Assembly (NCBI GenBank): GCA_047974805.1
Contig: JBKECS010000004.1
Span: 1 to 64,000, forward strand
Length of the DNA: 64,000 nt
Origin: JAJXUB01 sp047974805
Lineage (GTDB): Bacteria > Actinomycetota > Actinomycetes > Actinomycetales > Dermatophilaceae
Reading direction: 5' to 3'
Shown: positions 7,900-17,129 of the stretch, piece after piece
Layout of the letters: every line of letters starts with the position of its first letter
Numbering within the stretch: position 1 is the first letter of the stretch
Program-made: the position numbers and the translations under genes
Notes under the pieces: generated by a model
The model's input: the letters and a program-made list of their open reading frames with translations, nothing else
Database searches by the model: none
What the model was told of the DNA's origin: nothing

Positions 7900-9188
7900 G
7901 CATACTCCTGTAGCCGTCGGGTGATGCCATTCCAGGCCAGCGCCGCCGCGGCGAGGGTTAAGACCAACGTCAATCCACCACCGATGAGCAGCAGGGTCAG
8001 GCCGCCACGCAATCCTGAGGTGGTCTGCTCACCGACGGATTGGACGTCATTGCGCAGCTGCTCATCGAAGGCGGTGAAGTCGGCTGAGGCGGATCCGTTC
8101 CCCGTCGTCGTCGCGGCAGCCACGGCCCCGTCCCAGTCGCCGGCGTTGTCAAGGTCGACGATCTCGGCATGCGCACTGGCGTAGTCCTGCCATTGCTGGT
8201 TGTCGAATCGGTTTTCGACGACCACGTCGTCGGCGGCCTGCCACTTCTTTTCGTAGGTCGCTCCAGAGCCTCGGGCGACCAACCGGAGCGATTCGTTGGC
8301 TTTGGCGTCGTTGCCCGCGCCACGGGCGGCCGACGCTGCCACGGCCGTGGCGTAGGACCCGGAACGCAGGCTGGCGGAGTGGGCGCTCTGCACGAAACCG
8401 ATGACGGTGGAGGCCCCCAATCCGAGAACGACGGCGACCGCAGCGGCGGCCAGTCCCGGGTTTATCCGACGGTGGAAGCGCTGGGCGATGAGCCGGTTGA
8501 CCGCGACCAACAGGCCCAGCGCCGCCACGGTGGACGCGAGCAGGATCCACGGCCACGCGGTCAGCGTCATGTCTGAGCGGGCACGTTCGTCGTTGGCCTC
8601 GATGAGGGCGTCCACCATGGGCAGGCCCGTGCGGCGAAGCTCGGTGCTGGCCTGGCTGAGATAGCCGGCGCCGACGGGGAAGCCTTGCCGGTTGTTCGCT
8701 CGAGCCAGCGTCATCGACTGGGCATAGTCGGCCATGGCCTGACTGAGCTGGGCCAGCACCGCCTGGTCGGCCGGTTGTGCTTGCGCGGCCGCGACCAGGG
8801 TGTCGTTGACGTCGGCGAGTGCGGCATCGTATGCCGCCCGCTGGGTGGCCGGCTCCAGCCCGCCGACGAGGAACGCGTTGGTCGCCAAGGCGTCGGCGCG
8901 CAGCATGCCCACCTTGATGTCCTGGGCCCGCAGCAGCTGCTCGGTGTTCGCCGCGGCCGCGTCCGTCGCCCGCCACATGACCAGGCTGGCCAGCGTGGCC
9001 ACCACGGCGGCGAGGACGAGCAGCACCGCGGTGCCCAGCCGCAGTCGGGTCAGCCAGGCCGGGGTGCTCGTTCCACGGGTCGAGGTCGCCGATGGCCGGG
9101 CGGCCCCGGTCCGAGTCGGCACGGATGCTGCGGAGGGTTCCCCCTTCGGCGCAGGTGCGGGGGCGACCTGGGTGGCCGGTTGATTCAT
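7896..9188 (-). CDS. glnX: GlnX-type four-helix membrane signal transducer
   Basis: 430 aa. A proline/alanine-rich cytoplasmic N-terminus (about 45 residues) is followed by a membrane helix at 51-71, an extracytoplasmic helical domain to about 205, two helices at 211-231 and 246-266, a second extracytoplasmic domain, and a last helix at about 395-418. This matches GlnX, the integral membrane partner that relays the ligand state of GlnH to PknG. The two extracellular domains resemble methyl-accepting-type four-helix bundles. There is no kinase or HAMP-type output domain of its own. It lies between the AAA+ gene and glnH with 4-base overlaps on both sides. Confidence 0.88.
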   Translation of the reverse strand: MNQPATQVAPAPAPKGEPSAASVPTRTGAARPSATSTRGTSTPAWLTRLRLGTAVLLVLAAVVATLASLVMWRATDAAAANTEQLLRAQDIKVGMLRADALATNAFLVGGLEPATQRAAYDAALADVNDTLVAAAQAQPADQAVLAQLSQAMADYAQSMTLARANNRQGFPVGAGYLSQASTELRRTGLPMVDALIEANDERARSDMTLTAWPWILLASTVAALGLLVAVNRLIAQRFHRRINPGLAAAAVAVVLGLGASTVIGFVQSAHSASLRSGSYATAVAASAARGAGNDAKANESLRLVARGSGATYEKKWQAADDVVVENRFDNQQWQDYASAHAEIVDLDNAGDWDGAVAAATTTGNGSASADFTAFDEQLRNDVQSVGEQTTSGLRGGLTLLLIGGGLTLVLTLAAAALAWNGITRRLQEYA

Positions 9189-10825
9189 GAGTTGACCTCT
9201 TCGGTCGCGTCGGGCTGGTGCTCCACCGCGGCGAGGGCGGGTTCGACCGGCCCGGTCAGATCCTCGGGAAGCAGGGTGCGTAGTTGCGGCACGGTGGGTT
9301 CGGTGACGTCCCGCAGCCGCCAGGCGTGATGTTCCACAGCGGCCTCGAAGGCGTTCCGGGCGAACCGTCCGTTGCCGAAGGAGGGCCCACGGGGGGCCTC
9401 GGCCAGGAGCTGGCGGAACCGAGCCTCCACCGCGTCATCGACGTCGTAGTCCGCCCCGCCAGCGATCATTCTGAAGATGGCGACCAATTCGTCGTCGGTG
9501 TAGTCGAGGAAGTCGATGGTGGTGCGGAACCGTGACTCCAGGCCGGGGTTCTCCGCAATGAACAGGGCCATGGGCACCGGATAGCCGGCGACGATGATGA
9601 CGAGGTCCTCGCGGTGGTCTTCCATCTCCTTGACCAGGGTGTCCACCGCCTCCCCGCCGTATTGATCCCCGGCGAGCGCATACGCCTCGTCGATGAAGAG
9701 CACCCCACCGACAGCGCTGGCCACGACCTCGGCGGTCTTCATCGCTGTCTGTCCGAGGTAGCCGGCGACCAGCCCGGAACGGTCGACCTCGATGAGTTGG
9801 CCCTTGCTGAGCAGGCCGAGCGCCCGGTAGATCCCGCCGACCAACCGGGCCACGGTCGTTTTCCCGGTTCCGGGGTTGCCGACGAACACCAGGTGCCGGG
9901 TAAGGTTGGGGGTCTTTAGTCCCGAGCGGGAACGCTCGGCCTCGATCCGCAGCAGCGCCACCTGGCGGTGAACGGTGGCCTTGACCTCGGTGAGCCCGAC
10001 CAAGGCGTCTAACTGGTCGAGCAGCTCCTGCAGGCTGGGCTGTTCTTCCTCCGGCGTGGTGGCGAGCGGGTCGCCGGTCGTTGCCGCGGAGGCCGACGGC
10101 GAAGGCTCGGCCGCTGGGTTGGCCGGCAGATCCGTGGCGGCAGATCTGCCGTCGCCCTCGGGTGAACCGGCCGGCGGCCCGGTGCGGGTGGGTATGCGCC
10201 TGGAGTCTCCGGAGAGATCGAAGGCACCGGGGGCCCAGTTGTCGGCGTCTCGACCGAGGTCCAGGCTTGAGCCGCGGTCGCCGCGCACCGGCCCGGGGTC
10301 TTGTGCCCGCAACCCGTTGAGTGCTCCCATCACGTCCTGCCACAGCGTGGCGACCCGGTCGGTGAGCGGGTCACCGCCTTGGCGGGTGGCCTGCGCGCTG
10401 CCGGTGGTCAGCGTCGGGACATCCGTCACGGCGAAGGCACCCATCTGCGCGGCGGCGGCCGAGGTCGCCTTGCCCACGGTGGCCGTGGTCGGGGTGCCCA
10501 GACCGGCGGCCGCGGTGGCGACCAGGGTCAGCGCCCGCGCGTATGCCGCTGCCTGCGGGTCGCCGGTCGCGGCGAGCCGGGCCAGGCTCGGCGTGGGCGT
10601 CGAGCGCCAGGGTTGACCGGTCTTGGCGGCGCGCTGGAACTCCTCGAGGCTGCGGTCCCCACCGGTCTGGGCTGACCAGGCGGAGGCCGCCCCGTCGGCA
10701 CCGTCGGCGACGGTGGCCGCGAGCGCCTCGCCTTCGGTTCGGGCGACGTCCTGGCTCACCCCGGCGGCGCGGGCTTGTTCGAGCAGCCCGGCCAGGGCAT
10801 TGGCAAGGGTCATGGTCGCGGTCAT
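9185..10825 (-). CDS. CbbX/CbxX-type AAA+ ATPase
   Basis: 546 aa. The ATG at 10825 is preceded by GGAG at a 7-base gap; the frame upstream of it overlaps another gene and is not coding. Residues 1-270 are Ala/Thr-rich and mostly helical or disordered. The C-terminal half is a CbbX/SpoVK-type AAA+ domain with Walker A GNPGTGKT near residue 318, Walker B VLFIDEAYAL near 378, and downstream FLDYTDDELVAIF and GNGRFARN segments. The family remodels protein complexes (Rubisco activase CbbX, EccA of type VII secretion). No secretion genes are nearby. Within this operon it may act on the VWA or TelA proteins, which is inference. Confidence 0.9.
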   Translation of the reverse strand: MTATMTLANALAGLLEQARAAGVSQDVARTEGEALAATVADGADGAASAWSAQTGGDRSLEEFQRAAKTGQPWRSTPTPSLARLAATGDPQAAAYARALTLVATAAAGLGTPTTATVGKATSAAAAQMGAFAVTDVPTLTTGSAQATRQGGDPLTDRVATLWQDVMGALNGLRAQDPGPVRGDRGSSLDLGRDADNWAPGAFDLSGDSRRIPTRTGPPAGSPEGDGRSAATDLPANPAAEPSPSASAATTGDPLATTPEEEQPSLQELLDQLDALVGLTEVKATVHRQVALLRIEAERSRSGLKTPNLTRHLVFVGNPGTGKTTVARLVGGIYRALGLLSKGQLIEVDRSGLVAGYLGQTAMKTAEVVASAVGGVLFIDEAYALAGDQYGGEAVDTLVKEMEDHREDLVIIVAGYPVPMALFIAENPGLESRFRTTIDFLDYTDDELVAIFRMIAGGADYDVDDAVEARFRQLLAEAPRGPSFGNGRFARNAFEAAVEHHAWRLRDVTEPTVPQLRTLLPEDLTGPVEPALAAVEHQPDATEEVNS

Positions 10826-10826
10826 C

Positions 10827-11360
10827 TCACAGCTCCAACGAGTTCGGCGACGGGATGCTCTCGGTGGATTCCAGCGGGTTGGTGGTGGGATGGAACTTGG
10901 CCTGGAGGAAGCGGCCATGGGCGATCAGGGCTTGCGCGTCGGAATGCACGGCCGCGTCGAGCACGCGTTCCATGGTGGCCCCCAACAGTTCGAGCTGGTC
11001 GATGAGCACCATGAGTGCGGTGCGCCCGCCGTCAATGGGGCGGGTGTCGGCGAAGTCTCTCGGCAGCCGCAGGTATCCATCGACAGCCTCGGGAAGGTAG
11101 CTCGTGGCGGTGGCGACGACGGCATACGCGTCGGCGCTGCCGAGGCCCAGGCCTGGCAGTCGAGGCAAGGTCTCCCGAACCAGACGGTCGATCCGTTCGA
11201 CGCGTTGGCGCACGAAGGCCGGTGCCCCTTGGGCAGTCAACTGTTCCGCCACGCGCTCGAGCGCGGCCCGGACATCCTCCGGCGTCGGGGGCACGGGCCC
11301 GGTGTCATCAGCTGCTGCCGGTTCAGGTGCCCGCCCGAGGAGCCGGTCCACCCACCCCAC
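10827..11360 (-). CDS. XpaC-like helical protein paired with TelA
   Basis: 177 aa from a GTG start at 11360, one base after the TelA stop. The protein begins with an amphipathic MGWVDRLLGR segment and is otherwise helical. The region VERIDRLVRETLPRL followed by SYLPEAVDGYLRLPRDF resembles the XpaC family, whose genes neighbour TelA/YaaN-like genes in Firmicutes. That likeness and the adjacency to TelA are the basis for the call. No catalytic motif is apparent and the family's biochemical role is uncertain. The stop at 10827-10829 lies just 1 base after the ATG of the ATPase gene (10823-10825), so the two are tightly coupled. Confidence 0.6.
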   Translation of the reverse strand: MGWVDRLLGRAPEPAAADDTGPVPPTPEDVRAALERVAEQLTAQGAPAFVRQRVERIDRLVRETLPRLPGLGLGSADAYAVVATATSYLPEAVDGYLRLPRDFADTRPIDGGRTALMVLIDQLELLGATMERVLDAAVHSDAQALIAHGRFLQAKFHPTTNPLESTESIPSPNSLEL

Positions 11361-11361
11361 G

Positions 11362-12576
11362 TCAGGGGCCGCCGAGGTCTAGCTGCTGGGTGCCGCGCGC
11401 GTCCTGATTGCGGACCCGCGCGAGATAGTCCTGGGACTTGGCCACCTCGTCGGAGAGCACGGTGACGGTGCGCTCCATGGAGTCCAATGCCTTCCCCCGG
11501 AAGTCGTCGATGGAGTCCATGGTCGCGTAGATGTTGGTGAAGGCTGCCTGCAGCTGCTCCACGCCGAGGGTCGAACTGGCAGCTTGCTCCTGGATGTCGG
11601 CCGAGTTGTCCCGAAGCATCTCCGAGGTGCGCTGGATCATCGAGGAGGTGGTCGTGTTCAGGGCGGAGATCTGGTCGAGGACGAGCCGTTGGTTGCCCAG
11701 CGCCTGCGCGACGATGACCGCCGTGCGCAGCGCAGAGACCGTGGTCGTGCTGGCCCGGTCGACGCCCTTGATGAGTTCGACATTGTTCTTAATGATCACG
11801 TCGATGGCCAGGTAGCTCTGGATGGACACAGCCAGCTGGGTGAGCAGGTCCTGGTGCTTCTGCCGGACGTAGAACAGCACGTCGTTGGACAGCGCCTTGG
11901 CCGCCTCCGGGTCGGCGATCTCCACCTCGGCGATTCGCGCGGCGAGCCGCTTGTCGAGGTTCTCGGCGATGTAGATGTACTGGTTGAGCCGGCCCATGGT
12001 CGCCCACAGGTTGGTCTTTTCCAGGTTCAACGCGACGTTGTCCTTGGTCAGTTCGTCCTGACCGTTGCGCAGCGCATGGAGTATGCCGTTCAGCTGGGTC
12101 TGGCTGGACTGGTAGCGCCGGAAATAGTCGACCACCTTGTCCCCCATGGGGATCATGCCGAGGAACTTGCGGGTACCGGTCAGCTTGCTCGGGTCGAGGT
12201 CCTCCACGGTTCGCCGCAGCTCCAGGAGCGTTTTGCCCACCTGTGAGCCCTCGGCCAACCCGCCCTCCTTGAGGGCTTGTACCGGCTTGTTGAGCAGCCG
12301 GTTGGACGTCTCCGCCGCCCGCCGGATGTCGGCGTCACCCATGGTGCGCACGTTGTCGGCCTGCGCCGCGAACTCGGGGCTCTTCGGTGCCGCCGCGGTG
12401 ATGGCGGTCATGAAGTCCTCCACCTTGGCGTCCAGCCCCGGCACGGCCTCAGCGGAGACCGCCGGGGCCATCTTCGGTGCCTGGGTCGAGACCACCGGCG
12501 CCGGCGCCTCGGGGGCGGTCAAGGTCAGCGACGGGGTCGGGGGCTCCAGGGCGGCAACGCCCTCATCAGCGCTCAT
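11362..12576 (-). CDS. TelA/KlaA toxic-anion-resistance family protein
   Basis: 404 aa. After an Ala/Pro-rich N-terminus of about 90 residues the rest is one long helical domain of the TelA family (PF05816 type). Recognisable segments include GMIPMGDKVVDYFRRYQSS, LWATMGRLNQYIYIAENLD, FYVRQKHQDLLTQLAVSIQ and IIKNNVELIKGVDRAS. Family members are linked to tellurite resistance and cell-envelope stress, but their mechanism is unknown. It sits second in the operon behind LemA. It is the operon's clearest link to the Ter/TelA stress modules that also use VWA proteins. Confidence 0.92.
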   Translation of the reverse strand: MSADEGVAALEPPTPSLTLTAPEAPAPVVSTQAPKMAPAVSAEAVPGLDAKVEDFMTAITAAAPKSPEFAAQADNVRTMGDADIRRAAETSNRLLNKPVQALKEGGLAEGSQVGKTLLELRRTVEDLDPSKLTGTRKFLGMIPMGDKVVDYFRRYQSSQTQLNGILHALRNGQDELTKDNVALNLEKTNLWATMGRLNQYIYIAENLDKRLAARIAEVEIADPEAAKALSNDVLFYVRQKHQDLLTQLAVSIQSYLAIDVIIKNNVELIKGVDRASTTTVSALRTAVIVAQALGNQRLVLDQISALNTTTSSMIQRTSEMLRDNSADIQEQAASSTLGVEQLQAAFTNIYATMDSIDDFRGKALDSMERTVTVLSDEVAKSQDYLARVRNQDARGTQQLDLGGP

Positions 12577-12648
12577 CGTCGATCTCAGCTCTCCCTGTTG
12601 ACGGTGACAATCGGCGGTGTCTGCGGATTGTCCAGCACCTGCACCGAC

Positions 12649-13332
12649 TCAGCTGGCCGACGGCCCGGCCGGCGGCGATTGGCCGTCGGTGTCCGCCGAG
12701 GACCCCGAGGCCGGGCCATCTGGCGGCGCTTCGGACCCGGCATACGACTGGGGCGGCGGGATGGTGGCGTCCCGCTGGCCGAAGTCGACCTGGACCGGAT
12801 CGCGCTCGGCACCTTCGGCCTCGAAGTACTCCTTGGCGCCAAAGTTGAACATGCCCGCGATGATGTTGGTCGGCACGGTCTGCGTCTTCGTCGTGTATTC
12901 CTTGACCGTGGCGTTGTAGTAGCGCCGCGACGAGGCGATCCGGTCCTCGGTACCGGTGAGCTCGTTCTGCAGGGCCAGGAAGTTCTGGTTGGCCTTGAGG
13001 TCGGGATAGGCCTCGGCGACAGCGATGAGCCGGCCGAGCGCCTGGGTCAGCAGGCCTTCACTGTGGGCCTGTTGCGCGGGGGACTGACCCGGGGCCATGG
13101 CGGCCGAACGGGCCTTCATGACATCTTCGAGGGTGCCCCGTTCGTGCGCGGCATACCCCTTGACGGTCTCGACGAGGTTGCCGATGAGGTCGTGGCGCCG
13201 TTTGAGTTCGGTGTCGATCTGCGCCCAGGCCTCTTCCACCCGGTTTCGAAGCCCGACCAGACCGTTGTATGCCGCCACTGCCCACAGCACGAGCAGGACG
13301 ACGAGGGCTATGACCACCCAAAGCCAGATCAT
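12649..13332 (-). CDS. LemA family membrane protein
   Basis: 227 aa, first gene of the PknG-locus operon. A single N-terminal membrane helix (residues 2-22) is followed by the LemA helical domain: AYNGLVGLRNRVEEAWAQID, ELKRRHDLIGNLVETVKGYA, YPDLKANQNFL and SRRYYNATVKEY. The topology is N-out with the domain probably facing the cytoplasm. The C-terminal tail is Pro/Ser-rich. The ATG at 13332 is preceded by AGGGA at a suitable gap. The spacer to the upstream decayed regulator gene is 52 bp and contains two TCCCTAA copies (13339-13345 and 13364-13370), so the operon promoter must lie there or inside the pseudogene. A 72-bp gap, the longest in the operon, separates it from telA. Confidence 0.9.
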   Translation of the reverse strand: MIWLWVVIALVVLLVLWAVAAYNGLVGLRNRVEEAWAQIDTELKRRHDLIGNLVETVKGYAAHERGTLEDVMKARSAAMAPGQSPAQQAHSEGLLTQALGRLIAVAEAYPDLKANQNFLALQNELTGTEDRIASSRRYYNATVKEYTTKTQTVPTNIIAGMFNFGAKEYFEAEGAERDPVQVDFGQRDATIPPPQSYAGSEAPPDGPASGSSADTDGQSPPAGPSAS

Positions 13333-13384
13333 GAGAGTTCCCTAATGTCGATGGAGACACGTATCCCTAAGCGTGCTCGCCAGT

Positions 13385-14056
13385 CTAGGCGAGAGGGGGC
13401 GTGGTCCGGCATGGCGTAGGCAGGATTCCCCGCGCCTGGGCAGCCAGCACGGCCGCGGTTCGGTCCGTGACATCCAGTTTGGTGAAGGCCCGAAGCAGGT
13501 GGGTCTTGACCGTGGCTTCGCCGATGAACAGCCGGCGGCCGATCTCGGCATTGCTCAACCCCTCACCGACCAGGCCCAGCACGTCACGTTCCCGTGGGGT
13601 CAGCTCGCGTCCCTGGGCCATCTCGCGGCGATGGGCGGCCCGTCGGGACGCGATCGGAGCGGCCAACACCGCCTACCCGGCGGCGGCCTGACGGACTGCT
13701 TCGGCCAGCTGATCGGCCGGAGCATCCTTCAGCAGGTAGCCCGTGGCGCCGGCCGCGACCGCACGGACGATGTCGGCGTCGGTCTCATAGGCGGTCAGGA
13801 CGACGATCCGGGCCCGCACCCCTGCTGCGTTCAGGCGTTCAGTGGCTCCGACACCATCCAGGACCGGCATCCGCAGGTCCATCAGGACGACGTCGGGGTC
13901 GGTGCGCAGGACGCACTCCACCGCCTCCCCTCCATCACCGGCCTCACCGACAACCTGGAGATCCTCCTCGGTGGACAGCAGCGCCACCGTCCCGGCCCGC
14001 ACCACCGGGTGGTCATCGACGACGACCACCCGGATCGGCGTCGAGGCCAGGCTCAT
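13385..14056 (-). pseudogene. NarL/LuxR-type response regulator interrupted by an in-frame TAG
   Basis: The frame starts at ATG 14056 (overlapping the kinase stop by 4 bases) and would encode about 223 aa. A complete receiver domain is present: VVVVDDHPVVRAG, phosphoacceptor in VVLMDLRMP, and switch residues in VLTAY and YLLKDA. It is followed in the same frame by a LuxR helix-turn-helix (LTPRERDVLGLVGEGLSNAEI, ATVKTHLLRAF). Between them a TAG at 13673-13675 interrupts the linker right after QAAAG. Related regulators commonly have Glu there, and GAG to TAG is one base. The domains are otherwise intact, so this is a recent nonsense mutation, a sequence error, or a split gene with a GTG restart at 13669. 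Confidence 0.8.
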
Positions 14057-15272
14057 CGAGGCAATTCCATGGTCAGCCGGGAGCCACCGCCTGGTCCAGT
14101 ACCCAGCGCGACCGCCCCACCCAGTTCCTCGGCCCGGGCGCACAACCCATCGAGGCCGTATCTTCCAAAGGCCAATCGGCGCTCGCCCACCTTGCCCGGG
14201 CCGACGCCGTCGTCGGTCAAAATCAAGCACACCTTGGCGTCGGCATAGACCAAGTCAACGGTGGCGCTCCCGGCCTGGGCATGCCGCCGGATGTTGCTCA
14301 AACCCTCCTGGGCGCATCGGAGAAGGAGCACCTCATGCTGGCCCTTGAGCTGCTCCGGCTCCCCATGCAGGACCAGTTCGGTGGGCACCCCGGCATGCAT
14401 CACCATGGAGTCGCACAGCCGTTCCAGCGCCTCGACCAGGCCGCGGGATCGCAGGTGGTCCGGGGACAACTCAGCGACCATGACCCGGGCCTCGCGAAGG
14501 TTGTCCATCGCCACGGACTCAACCAGTTGCAGGCGTGACTGGGCGGTGCCCGGCTCGTCCCGGCCGAGGTCGGCCATCGCGGCGCGGGTCAGGGACAGCA
14601 CCGAGGTGAAGCCTTGAGCGAGCGTGTCGTGGATCTCTCGAGACGGCCGGCCGCGCTCGGCGAGCACGCCAGGGTCATGTTCGGCGGCGGCGAGGAGCGC
14701 TTGAGCCTGGTGCAATTCGTCGATCATCGCCGCCCGCGACGCCGCTTCCTGAACGAGCCGGGTGATCAACAGTCCCAGAGCCAGCGAGAGAGTCACAGTG
14801 ATCAGGGCCGTGCCCCAGATCATCGCCGCCGGCTCGCCGCCGCCGGGCGCGTTCACCATGTGCAGCGCCATGGCCGCGAGGACGACGCCCACGCTCACGG
14901 TGATGGCGGTCGCCCTGCGGGTCAAGGCCCACAGCTGCGGGAAGAGCGCGAAGTGAGCAGCCACGATGTCGACCACGAGTTGACCGCCTGCATCCCCAGG
15001 ACGAGCGCCCAGGCGATGAGGATGTAGGCCACCCCGCCCGGCGTCTTCATTCGTCCCACCGACGCGGCACCGAGCAGGACATAGTCGCCGGCGAGCGCGA
15101 CGAGCATGACCAGCTCCGGGACCCGGGTGGCCGGCCCGGCCGGATCGATGAGCACGGTGACGACCGTGACCAGCCAGAAGGCGGTGAACCCCAGGTGCCA
15201 CCCTCGGGCCTGCCGCGACCACATGGCCGCCAGCGCCTGTTCTGAGGTTTGCTCCGAACTCATGTGCCCCAT
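14053..15272 (-). pseudogene. DesK/LiaS-type sensor histidine kinase with a frameshift
   Basis: The N-terminal frame (from ATG 15272) encodes four or so membrane helices, such as FTAFWLVTVVTVLI and ILIAWALVLGMQAV. Near 14965-14990 coding continues only in another frame, as IVAAHFALFPQLWAL followed by more membrane helices, a DHp_3 dimerisation box (REIHDTLAQGF, phosphoacceptor His) and an HATPase_c domain (DDGVGPG). Joining the two frames needs one extra base. Without it translation stops at 14922 and the catalytic part is lost. The kinase would phosphorylate the regulator downstream, overlapping it by 4 bases, and the upstream ABC transporter is the likely target or partner. Confidence 0.78.
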
Positions 15273-15303
15273 GCTGCCTCACCCCGACCAACAGTGGTCC
15301 AGC

Positions 15304-16118
15304 TCAGGTCGTACCCCGCTTGTACCACCGGAACGTCTTCAGGCAGAGGACCAGTCCCGCGAGGGCCCAGGCAGCCAGGATGAGGGCGGTCCAGCTGCCG
15401 GCCATCTCGTGGGCGGCATACGCCTCGGGGAAGAAGGCCGAGCGCATGCCTTGGGCGATCCACTTCAACGGGAAGATCGCGGCAATCTGCTGCATCCAGC
15501 CGGGGATCATGGAGAAGTCCAGGTAGACCCCGGAAATGAACTGCAGGATGAGCACCGGCGCGATGACCGTTGCCCCCACGGATCGGGCCGAGGCGATCGA
15601 GGAGTAGGCAATGCCAAGGGTGACGCCGCCGATGATGCCGAGCACGAAGACCCAAGCGAAGGTGAGCCAATGAGCGGCGTCGTCAGGGAGGGGGACGCCA
15701 TAGCCGAACCGGGCCAGCGCCAGCAGGACAATCACTTGAAGGATCGAGGTCACCAGAACGAGCCCGATCTTGCCGACGAAGTAGGCCGCCGGCGGCATCG
15801 GGGTGCCCCGCAGCCGTTTGAGCGTCCCGTCGTCCCGCTCCGTGGCCACCTCCATGGCTGTGGTCTGGAAGCTGGTCAGGAGGACCCCGGCGGCGATCAT
15901 CGCGGGCAGGAAGAACCGGCCGGCGGTCATGCCATGAGCTTTCGAGAACGGGTCGTCGTACGTCGAACTGAAGATCGTCGAGAACAGCACGAACAGCATG
16001 ATGGGAAGAGGACGCCGAAGAAGACCGACTCGCGCTGACGCCGGTACATGAGTAGTTCCAGACGGGTGCGCATCCATCCGAAGGCCAGCCCCTGGCGGGT
16101 GGCGGCGAGGGCGCTCAT
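15304..16118 (-). pseudogene. ABC-2 type exporter permease with a frameshift
   Basis: The ATG at 16118 overlaps the ATPase stop codon by 4 bases. The first frame reads RTRLELLMYRRQRESVFFGVLFP, then coding resumes in a second frame as IMLFVLFSTIFSSTYDDPF and runs to 15304 with five further membrane helices and an ABC-2 permease C-terminus (GIAYSSIASA, FISGVYLDFSMIP). The break is at the GGG at 16003-16005 (CCC on the coding strand), where one missing C would restore the frame. Homopolymer loss is a typical sequencing error and also a typical first inactivating mutation. The intact protein would be about 271 aa and pair with the ATPase encoded upstream. Confidence 0.78.
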
Positions 16119-17032
16119 GAGGCTACCGCGCTCGTCATCGACGCATTCGCCGAGCCGCCCATCGAGCCGTCCATCGGGCCGTCCAGTGAGTGCGCCGAGG
16201 TGCCGATGAGGTCAAGATAGACGTCCTCGACGTGTGGGCCGGGTAACGGTCAGTTCCGGGATTTCCCCGCCGAGCCGCGCGGCCAGCGTGGCCACCTCGA
16301 TCGTTGGGCTGGAGGTGTGCACCGTATGCCGGGTGCCGACTTCGAACCACGTGACGCTCGCCTGGGCATTCGCCCGGCCGCCGAGGTTGGCCGGGGTGTC
16401 GAGTGCCACGAGCCGGCCCTGGGCGATGACCCCAACCCGGTCGGCGAGATGCTCCGCCTCGTCCAGGTAGTGGGTGGTCAACAGGATCGTCGTGCCGTCA
16501 GTGCGCAACGAGGAGATGAGGTCCCAGAAGGCACGGCGTGCCTGTGGGTCGAAGCCTGTCGTGGGCTCGTCGAGGAAGAGGACCTCGGGGCGACCGATGA
16601 TGCCCAGCCCAACGTCGACGCGCCGCTTTTGGCCACCGGATAGGCCGGCGATCCGGTCATCGGCCTTATCTGCCAGGTCGACCGCTTCGATGACCTCCTG
16701 AACCGGACGCTGCCGGGAATAGAACGCTCCCGTGCTCGCGAGGGCTTCCCGCGGGGTGAGCATGTCCAAACCGGTGGAGGACTGCAGGACGATGCCGATC
16801 CGGCTGCGCCAGTCCCGTCCGGCCCGTTCGGTTCGGCGCCGAGGACGGCAAGGTCCCCGGCGTCGCGGTGCCGGTAGCCCTCGAGGATCTCGACGGTCGT
16901 TGACTTTCCGGCGCCGTTGGGGCCGAGCAGGGCGAAGATCTCACCCCGGTCGATGGTCAGGTCGAGTCCGTCGACAGCGGGGCGTCCGGCATACGTTTTG
17001 CGCAGACCAGCGATGGTGATGACTGGGTCCAT
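16115..17032 (-). pseudogene. ABC exporter ATPase (DrrA-like) with two frameshifts
   Basis: Start ATG 17032. The first frame has ITIAGLRKTYAG and Walker A GPNGAGKST, and runs to about GAEPNGPDG. Near 16815-16832 coding moves to a second frame with IGIVLQSSTGLDML, signature LSGGQKRRVD and Walker B VLFLDEPTTGFD. Near 16228-16236 a second shift is needed after TVTRPT to read EDVYLDLIGTSAH and reach the stop at 16115, which overlaps the permease ATG by 4 bases. Both joins give the expected family sequence, so the ancestral gene is clear. As it stands no complete ATPase can be made. It would have powered the permease at 15304-16118. Confidence 0.78.
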
Positions 17033-17129
17033 GCCACCCACCTTGGCATGGCTCGATCACCGCCGGGTCCACCGATCGGTGGATTCTCAACGATGCACCA
17101 CCACGGTGGAAATTGGGCGTACCCGGTGG

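Noticed and set aside
9185..10825. AAA+ protein as EccA of a type VII secretion system
   Set aside because: The ATPase type is similar, but no EccB/C/D/E, EsxA/B or PE/PPE genes are nearby.
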